Assembly (NCBI GenBank): GCA_003242425.1
Contig: QGUL01000036.1
Coordinates: 1 to 9,971, forward strand
Direction: 5' to 3'
Source: Pseudomonadota bacterium
Lineage (GTDB): Bacteria > Pseudomonadota > Gammaproteobacteria > Burkholderiales > SG8-39
Length of the DNA stretch: 9,971 nucleotides
Numbering within the stretch: position 1 is the first letter of the stretch; every line of letters starts with the position of its first letter. The notes under the pieces are model-generated. The model had not been told where the DNA came from and did not search any database. It saw only the letters and a list, made by a program, of their open reading frames with translations. The translations under genes were made by a program, and so were the position numbers. This document shows positions 1 through 4,629 of this stretch, piece by piece.

Positions 1-80
1 TTATATCATATTTTTTTTTTTTCAAAGCAAAAGCGGCATACGGTATCTAGTACGGTTTCGTTGGCTTGGATACCGAGGAG
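1..80. other. Sequencing-adapter remnant (Nextera i7/P7 with poly-T), not genomic
   Basis: Read on the + strand, bases 11-22 are a T run. Bases 23-46 resemble the 24-base Illumina P7 sequence at the same length, with one insertion, one deletion and a few substitutions; the stretch CGGCATACG is exact. Bases 47-54 are CTAGTACG, which I recall as the N702 Nextera i7 index in adapter orientation. Bases 55-69, GTTTCGTTGGCTTGG, differ from the Nextera segment GTCTCGTGGGCTCGG at three positions. Bases 70-80 look like a shortened remnant of the transposon mosaic end. On the other strand the order is insert, adapter, poly-A, which is the usual pattern when reads run through a short fragment. The LutB protein homology stops at base 81, exactly where this block begins. 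The index and adapter identities come from memory and were not searched. Confidence 0.92.
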
Positions 81-530
81 CGGCTCCTGCGCGAGCTGGA
101 TGATGTATTCCGCCAGATCGGTCTCGATGGGCGTCACGCCGTCGGCGACGAGCGCCTCGTTGAGACCCACCTCCTCCGACACCATCGACTTCGACTTGAT
201 GGCTTTCTTGAGGCCGTAGCGGCGGCAGATGTCGAGCACCAGCGCCTGCGCTTCTTCGGCATTGCGCGCCCAGAGCACGGTGGCGCCGCGGCGCGTGGCT
301 TCCGCCTCGAAGCGCTCCAGCCACACGTCGAGATTGGCGAGCGCGCGGTTGCGGATCGCCTCGCCGGCCAGCCGCAGTTCCTCGAAAGCGTCCCTGCCGT
401 AAGCCTCCACCGCGCGGGCGCGCAGCAGCGCCAGCCCGCCGGTGCCGAATTTGTGAAGGTTCGCCTGTAACGTGGGGTTGGCCAGGGCCGCCGAAGCGAG
501 GGCCTTGAAATGGATGGAGCGGATCTGCAT
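81..530 (-). CDS. lutB: LutB N-terminal part, iron-sulfur subunit of L-lactate oxidation (cut by contig end)
   Basis: This is the first 150 codons of a LutB/YkgF/LldF-type protein, normally about 470 residues. LutB carries a LUD domain followed by ferredoxin-like 4Fe-4S clusters and works with LutA and LutC to oxidise L-lactate to pyruvate in the cytoplasm. The visible part has the family's typical beginning, with the segments RNRALANLDVWLERFE (61-76), KSKSMVSEE (112-120) and ETDLAEYIIQLAQEP (136-150). The family normally continues with a Pro-Ser-His-Ile type segment. Here the frame instead runs into adapter sequence and would add 24 spurious residues, so the 4Fe-4S cluster region is missing from the window. 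The ATG start matches the family, but no good ribosome binding site precedes it. It lies 46 bases after the GNAT stop and is probably in the same transcript as lutA. Confidence 0.88.
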
Positions 531-576
531 AGGTGCCGTTCTGCTAGCGGTTCAAAACGTACGCGGCGTGCCGTCC

Positions 577-1032
577 TCAGATACCGAGCTTGGGCAGTTC
601 GAGCCGCATCACGACTTCGCCCGCGTCGTCGAACTCGCCGGTTTTCCTGAAACCCAGGCTCTCGTAGAGCCGTTCGGCGGCGACGTTGTCCGGCATGTAG
701 CTGATATAGACCTCTTCGCACTCCGGATGCTGCGCGAGCTGGGCGATGAGCTGTTTGAGCGCCTCGCGCGCATAGCCGCGCCGCTGGTACTGCTCGCCGA
801 TCATGAGCCGCACGATGTGCCAGCGGCGCGTCTCGATGTCCTGCCCGAACATGAGAAAGCCCACCACGGTGCCGTGGTTGTGGATGGCGAGGGGAACGAA
901 GTTCGGCGCGACCTTGGACTGCGCGATCGACAGCACGTTGGGCGCGATGAAGCTCTCCTGGCCGGGCGCCGGCTGCAGCCGGACGACGTCGTTGAAGTTG
1001 TCGATGGCCACCTCGCGCAACGTGATGGCCAT
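577..1032 (-). CDS. GNAT-family N-acetyltransferase, diamine/spermidine acetyltransferase-like
   Basis: A 151-residue single-domain GNAT protein. The acetyl-CoA pyrophosphate loop (motif A) is visible as RLMIGEQYQRRGYAREAL around 75-92, with the Q-x-x-G-x-A core at 83-88. The motif B segment NVAAERLYESLGF (116-128) contains Tyr123, in the position of the usual general acid. Overall it resembles the BltD/SpeG type that acetylates polyamines, but the substrate cannot be read from sequence. The frame is open for 44 more codons upstream. I chose the ATG at 1032 because GAGGAA lies a few bases before it and the GNAT fold starts there; the upstream part is low-complexity Arg-rich and overlaps doxX. 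It sits between doxX (26-base gap) and lutB (46-base gap) in a run that otherwise encodes lactate oxidation. It could detoxify or modify a pathway metabolite or protein, or be a passenger. Confidence 0.85.
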   Translation of the reverse strand: MAITLREVAIDNFNDVVRLQPAPGQESFIAPNVLSIAQSKVAPNFVPLAIHNHGTVVGFLMFGQDIETRRWHIVRLMIGEQYQRRGYAREALKQLIAQLAQHPECEEVYISYMPDNVAAERLYESLGFRKTGEFDDAGEVVMRLELPKLGI

Positions 1033-1058
1033 CGTTTCCTCATGCCTGTCGCCTTGCG

Positions 1059-1457
1059 TCAATTCCACTTCCCGTAGCGGCCGCCGACGCTGTAGCGTCC
1101 CGCACCGAGCAGCGCGACGGCGAGTGCGCCGAACAGGAACATGCCCTGCAGTTCCAGTGCCCATCCGCCGCTCTTGGTCAGGGTGAAGAGCTCGTTCATG
1201 TGCACCAGGCCGATGGCGACCAGCATGTTGACGACGATGATGAGCGCAGCGGGGATGGTGAACAGACCCAGGATGACCAGGACCGGCGCCACCACTTCGC
1301 CCACATAGACCAGATAGCCGAGCACCTCGGGCAGGCCGGCCTTGTCCACCATGGCGAGGATGTGCCCCGGTCCGTTGACGACTTTCGCCAGCCCGTGCAG
1401 CAACACCAGGATACCGACCGCCAAACGTAGTACCAGCTTGCCTGCGTCTTCCGCCAT
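1059..1457 (-). CDS. DoxX-family four-helix membrane protein
   Basis: A 132-residue integral membrane protein with about four hydrophobic helices, near residues 8-24, 44-64, 67-87 and 103-119. It has the DoxX pattern: LRLAVGILVLLHGLAKV at the start, a Gly-rich first loop, the YVGEVVAPVLVILGLFT segment (51-67), and a short basic C-terminus. DoxX/DoxD proteins are linked to quinone-dependent redox enzymes; DoxD-DoxA is a thiosulfate:quinone oxidoreductase in Acidianus, but most bacterial DoxX proteins have no assigned reaction. A frame without stops extends a further 162 codons upstream through lutA. I chose the ATG at 1457 because an exact AGGAGG (1468-1463) lies 5 bases before it and the hydrophobic protein starts there. 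It follows lutA by 56 bases. A role as membrane anchor or quinone partner for the Lut complex is inference from position only. Confidence 0.88.
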   Translation of the reverse strand: MAEDAGKLVLRLAVGILVLLHGLAKVVNGPGHILAMVDKAGLPEVLGYLVYVGEVVAPVLVILGLFTIPAALIIVVNMLVAIGLVHMNELFTLTKSGGWALELQGMFLFGALAVALLGAGRYSVGGRYGKWN

Positions 1458-1513
1458 GCCTTCCTCCTCTTCGCTTATCAGGTGGGAAATACCGGCGACC
1501 GCCCCGGCGGGGC

Positions 1514-2257
1514 TCATTCTAGGTCCGGGGCGCGATCGCCCGCCAGCACTTCGGCGACGTGCAGCACCTGGGTTTGCTCGTCGCCGCGGCGGCGCAGCCG
1601 GCCTTCGATGTTCAGCATGCAGCCCAGATCGCCCAGTACCACGGCGCGCGCGCCGGTGGCCTCGATGGCCTTGCACTTGCGCTCCACGATCTCGGTGCTG
1701 ATCTCGCCGAACTTCAGCGAGAAGGTGCCGCCGAAGCCGCAGCACTGTTCGCACTCGTCCATTTCGGCGAGCCGCAGCCCGGGCACGAGCGCGAGCAGCT
1801 TGCGCGGCTGCGCCTTGACGCCCAGTTCCCGCAGGCCCGAACAGGAATCGTGATAGGTGACGGTGCCGTTGAAGGTGCCCGGCACATGGTCGAGCCCGGC
1901 GACGTTGACCAGGAAATCGGTGAGCTCGTAGGTCTTCGCGCAAAGCCTCTCGACGCGGGCGCGCAGCGCCGGATCGGCGTCGCGGAAGAGATCCGGATAG
2001 TGGGTGCGGATCATCCCGGCGCAGGAGCCGGAAGGCGCGACCAGGTAGTCGAAGCCCTCGAATTCGGCGAGCAGCTTCTCCGCCAGCTTGCGCGCCGATC
2101 TGCGGTCGCCGGAGTTGTAGTTGGGCTGGCCGCAGCAGCTCTGGGTCATGGGCACGACCACCTCGCAGCCGGCCTCCTTCAGCAGCGTCAGCGCGGCAAA
2201 CGCAATCGAGGGCCGCATCAGGTCAACCAGACAGGTAACAAAAAGGCCGACTTTCAC
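1514..2257 (-). CDS. lutA: LutA, CCG-domain (heterodisulfide-reductase-like) subunit of L-lactate oxidation
   Basis: A 247-residue cytoplasmic protein with two CCG domains, the usual length for LutA/YkgE. The first domain uses Cys9, the pair Cys41-Cys42 in SCCGQPNYNSG, and Cys79 in APSGSCAGM. The second uses Cys139 in YHDSCSGLRELG, the pair Cys172-Cys173 in CCGFGGTF, and Cys213 in GDLGCMLNI. CCG domains ligate iron-sulfur clusters in HdrB, GlpC and GlcF relatives. Within LutABC the protein takes part in oxidation of L-lactate to pyruvate. The start codon is GTG at 2257, and the product begins with the family-typical MKVGLFVTCLVD. No strong Shine-Dalgarno sequence precedes it. It heads the leftward run lutA-doxX-GNAT-lutB and is divergent from the IclR gene. 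GlcF-type glycolate oxidase subunits are related but longer, so LutA is the better call. Confidence 0.93.
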   Translation of the reverse strand: MKVGLFVTCLVDLMRPSIAFAALTLLKEAGCEVVVPMTQSCCGQPNYNSGDRRSARKLAEKLLAEFEGFDYLVAPSGSCAGMIRTHYPDLFRDADPALRARVERLCAKTYELTDFLVNVAGLDHVPGTFNGTVTYHDSCSGLRELGVKAQPRKLLALVPGLRLAEMDECEQCCGFGGTFSLKFGEISTEIVERKCKAIEATGARAVVLGDLGCMLNIEGRLRRRGDEQTQVLHVAEVLAGDRAPDLE

Positions 2258-2291
2258 GTGCAGACAGGCATGGGAGCTCGAAAATGCGCGG

Positions 2292-2300
2292 ATGGTAGCA
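2292..2300 (-). promoter_or_regulatory. Possible extended -10 element for the lut run
   Basis: On the minus strand this reads TGCTACCAT, close to the extended -10 form TGnTATAAT. It would start transcription a short distance upstream of the lutA GTG. No recognisable -35 hexamer is present at 17 bases, so the call rests on one short match in a GC-rich gap. Confidence 0.25.
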
Positions 2301-2342
2301 CGGAGGGCTGCGCCGCCCGGCCCGGGGCAACCTGGACCGCAT

Positions 2343-2378
2343 CCCCGCCGGGGCCGCCGGCCGTCCCGCCCACTGGGC
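2343..2378. repeat. Cluster of small GC-rich dyads in the lutA-IclR gap
   Basis: Three short perfect dyads lie in a row: CCCC-GCC-GGGG (2343-2353), GGCC-GCC-GGCC (2352-2362) and GCCC-ACT-GGGC (2368-2378). The first two overlap and could be alternative foldings. They sit between the two divergent starts and could serve as operator or leader structure, but short dyads are frequent in DNA of this composition. No function is assigned. Confidence 0.3.
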
Positions 2379-2408
2379 AGGACTTATGGCCGCTGCCGAT
2401 TCCGGTAT

Positions 2409-2436
2409 GCGATGTAGAATTTCGGCGGGACATCGC
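2409..2436. promoter_or_regulatory. Perfect 7-bp inverted repeat before the IclR gene, candidate operator
   Basis: GCGATGT (2409-2415) is matched exactly by its reverse complement ACATCGC (2430-2436) across a 14-base spacer. The half-site centres are 21 bases apart, two helical turns, so both face the same side of the DNA as a dimeric regulator would require. The repeat overlaps TAGAAT (2415-2420), a plausible -10 for the IclR gene, and ends 10 bases before its start codon. Binding here would repress the regulator itself. No second copy was found near lutA by eye. Confidence 0.45.
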
Positions 2437-2446
2437 GGAAGAGGCC

Positions 2447-3226
2447 ATGAGCGGGGCTGGAAAGGAATCCAAGAACTCGATCCAGGTCATCAAGCGGATG
2501 ATGAAGCTGCTCGATGTCCTGGCGCAGTCACCCAATGCCGTCAGCCTCAAGGTGCTGGCGGCGAGCGCCGAGCTGCATCCGTCCACCGCGCACCGCATCC
2601 TCACGGCGCTGGTGAACGACAACATGGTCGAGCGGGTGGACCAGGGCAGCTACCGGCTCGGCATGCGGCTGCTGGAACTGGGCAACCTGGTGAAGTCGCG
2701 CATCAGCGTGCGCGAACAGGCCCTGCCGCTCATGCGCGAACTGCATGCCCTCACCAACGAGGCGGTCAACCTCTCCGTGCGCCGGGGCGACGAGATCGTC
2801 TACATCGAACGCTCCTCCAGCGGCCGGCAGCTCATGCGCGTGGTCAACATCATCGGCGACCATGCGCCCCTGCACATCACCGCCGTGGGCAAGCTCTTCC
2901 TGCTCGAGGACGGACCGGAGGGCATCCGCGCCTACGCCGAGCGCACCGGGCTGCCGACCTTCACGAAGAACAGCATCGGCACGCTGGAAGCGCTGGAGCG
3001 CGAGCTGGAGGAAGTGCGCAGACAGCAGGTGGCCTACGACAACGAAGAGGCCGAGCTGGGCGTGCGCTGCATCGGCGCGGGCATCCGCGACGACACCGGC
3101 GCACTGGTCGCGGGGCTGTCCATTTCCGCGCCGGCCGAGCGGCTGAAGCCCGAATGGGCCGCGCTCGTGAAGGACACCGCCGATCGCATCTCGCGCGCCA
3201 TCGGCTACCGCGGCACGCAGATCTAG
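2447..3226 (+). CDS. IclR-family transcriptional regulator, divergent from the lut genes
   Basis: A 259-residue protein of normal IclR-family length. The N-terminal winged helix-turn-helix covers about residues 13-63, with the recognition part around LHPSTAHRILTALVNDNMVER (written here with its usual wing following). The C-terminal effector-binding domain covers about 79-252 and shows the family landmarks APLHITAVGK (140-149), GVRCIGAGIRDDTG (205-218) and LSISAP (224-229). These proteins bind DNA as dimers or tetramers and respond to small organic acids or aromatic compounds. The ATG at 2447 is preceded by AAGAGG. An open frame continues far upstream, but it runs antisense through lutA and has no IclR character. 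Divergent placement against lutA suggests control of the lactate genes. Lactate loci are more often controlled by GntR-type LldR or LutR, so the ligand is uncertain. Confidence 0.92.
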   Translation: MSGAGKESKNSIQVIKRMMKLLDVLAQSPNAVSLKVLAASAELHPSTAHRILTALVNDNMVERVDQGSYRLGMRLLELGNLVKSRISVREQALPLMRELHALTNEAVNLSVRRGDEIVYIERSSSGRQLMRVVNIIGDHAPLHITAVGKLFLLEDGPEGIRAYAERTGLPTFTKNSIGTLEALERELEEVRRQQVAYDNEEAELGVRCIGAGIRDDTGALVAGLSISAPAERLKPEWAALVKDTADRISRAIGYRGTQI

Positions 3227-3238
3227 CGGTGCGCTCCC

Positions 3239-4525
3239 CTACAGCAGCTTGAAGGCCGCCAGCGCGACCAGCGTCGGCAATGCCGCCGCGACGAGCAGTC
3301 CGAGCGCATTGATGGCGCCGTTCTCGAAGTCGTCGCGCAGGATGGCGAAGCCGGCCGGGTTCGGCGCATTGGCGATCACCGTAAGCCCGCCACCCGCCAC
3401 CGCGCCCGCGACAAGCGAGTACTTGAACTCGTCGCTGAGGCCCTGCACCAGCGAGCCCAGATAGGTGAGCGCGGCGTTGTCGGTGATGGCGGTGAGCGCC
3501 GCGGCCCCGTAGTACACCGCATCCGCGCTCATGCCGCCGAGCAGCTCCTGCAGCCACCATTGCTGCATCCCGCCCAGCGTCACCAGCCCGCCGAGGAAGA
3601 ACGCCACCAGCAGGCCCTCGCGCAGGATCAGCCGGTCCTGGAAGCGCTCGTAGGCCGTCGCCACCCCGAGGAAGAACAGGAACAGGCTCATGAACACCAC
3701 GGGATGGTGCGCGAACACCACGATCGCTGTCAGGAAGGCCAGATGCACGGCGATGAGCGGGATCGGCATCGGCCGCTCGTCCTTCGGGTACTTGGCGTCC
3801 AGGAAGGCGGTGAGCTTGTGCAGCGTCTTCAGCTCCCTGTGGAACAGCAAGGTCACCGCCAGGGCGTTGAAAGACACCGCGAGCGCGGCCTTCCAGCCGA
3901 AGTGGGTCAGCATGAAGCCGATGTCCCAGCCCCAGGTCGCCGCCACCATCAGCACCGGCGGCGCGGCGAAAGGCGTCAGCACGCCGCCGATGGAGACGTT
4001 GACGAACAGCACGCCGAGCGTGGCGTACTTGAGTTTGGTCGAGATGCCGCGCCGGTAGAGGTTGTCGCGCAGCATCAGCGCCGCGAGCGTCATCGCCGCC
4101 GGCTCGGTGATGAAGGAGCCGAGCAGCGGCACCACGGCGAGCGACAGGAAGTAGATCGCGGTGGTCGAGTTGACGGGAATGAGGCGCGCCAGTCCCGCGA
4201 CGATCATTTTCGCGAACACGAGGATGGGCCGCGAGCCCGCCACCACCATGATCACGAACACGAACATCGGCTCGGTGAAATTGCGGCTGTCGAGGTATTC
4301 GACCGCGCCGTCCTTGCCGAGATAGACGGCCATGAACAGCATGAGCACCATGGCCCAGAAGCCGAACACCACCTCCACTTCGCCGAGCAGGTGCCAGATG
4401 CCGGCATGGCGGGGGTGCCGCTCGGCGATGATCTCGAAATACTTGGTGGAGAAGGTGTGCACGACGGCCAGCGCGAACAGGACCGTGGCCACCACTTCGA
4501 CGAAGCCGGGCGAAAACGCGGACAT
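3239..4525 (-). CDS. Putative Na+/H+ antiporter (PF07399-type, ion transporter superfamily)
   Basis: A 428-residue polytopic membrane protein with about ten or more hydrophobic segments. Two similar halves carry the re-entrant-loop signatures of the ion transporter (arsenite permease/NhaB/NhaD-like) superfamily: GSFITEPAAMT (136-146) in the first half, and ITDNAALTYLGS (347-358) followed by VIANAPNPAGF (383-393) in the second. This matches the family annotated as putative Na+/H+ antiporter, whose transport has to my knowledge been assigned mostly by homology. The ATG at 4525 has an exact AGGAGG (4534-4529) just upstream. Its stop lies only 12 bases from the stop of the convergent IclR gene, with no hairpin between. 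Upstream is a 104-base gap with a possible promoter. A link to lactate or Na+ homeostasis is possible but not shown by sequence. Confidence 0.85.
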   Translation of the reverse strand: MSAFSPGFVEVVATVLFALAVVHTFSTKYFEIIAERHPRHAGIWHLLGEVEVVFGFWAMVLMLFMAVYLGKDGAVEYLDSRNFTEPMFVFVIMVVAGSRPILVFAKMIVAGLARLIPVNSTTAIYFLSLAVVPLLGSFITEPAAMTLAALMLRDNLYRRGISTKLKYATLGVLFVNVSIGGVLTPFAAPPVLMVAATWGWDIGFMLTHFGWKAALAVSFNALAVTLLFHRELKTLHKLTAFLDAKYPKDERPMPIPLIAVHLAFLTAIVVFAHHPVVFMSLFLFFLGVATAYERFQDRLILREGLLVAFFLGGLVTLGGMQQWWLQELLGGMSADAVYYGAAALTAITDNAALTYLGSLVQGLSDEFKYSLVAGAVAGGGLTVIANAPNPAGFAILRDDFENGAINALGLLVAAALPTLVALAAFKLL

Positions 4526-4580
4526 ACTCCTCCTCTCGCGGGGGCGCTTGCGGACGCCTTATCGGTTTTGGATGGCCGAC

Positions 4581-4586
4581 ATTGTA
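4581..4586 (-). promoter_or_regulatory. Possible -10 element for the antiporter gene
   Basis: The minus strand reads TACAAT, one mismatch from the consensus TATAAT, in the gap upstream of the antiporter. It would give a leader of about 50 bases. The hexamer 17 bases upstream is GCCGGA, a poor -35, so this is weak. Confidence 0.3.
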
Positions 4587-4593
4587 ACGGCGC

Positions 4594-4611
4594 ACGCCGC
4601 CTTTCCGGCGT
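4594..4611 (-). terminator. Hairpin after the GGDEF-EAL gene, weak terminator candidate
   Basis: ACGCCG (4594-4599) pairs with CGGCGT (4606-4611) across a 6-base loop, starting 18 bases past the GGDEF-EAL stop. No U-rich tract follows on the minus strand, so intrinsic termination would be inefficient. It may instead be a processing or Rho-related structure, or chance. Confidence 0.3.
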
Positions 4612-4629
4612 CTTTCGGCCGGGCCCGCC

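Noticed and set aside
1501..1513. Short dyad GCCCC-GGC-GGGGC between lutA and doxX
   Set aside because: A 5-bp stem overlapping the region just after the lutA stop, with no T tract. It is expected by chance at this base composition and does not argue against one transcript.
2257..2275. A five-codon mini-ORF (MPVCT) whose TGA overlaps the lutA GTG start
   Set aside because: It could act as a coupling leader, but it has no ribosome binding site and such short frames occur often by chance.
4559..4586. A flagellar sigma-28-like promoter upstream of the antiporter (ACCGATAA with TACAATGT)
   Set aside because: The spacer is 12 instead of 11 bases and the upstream element matches only about five of eight positions.
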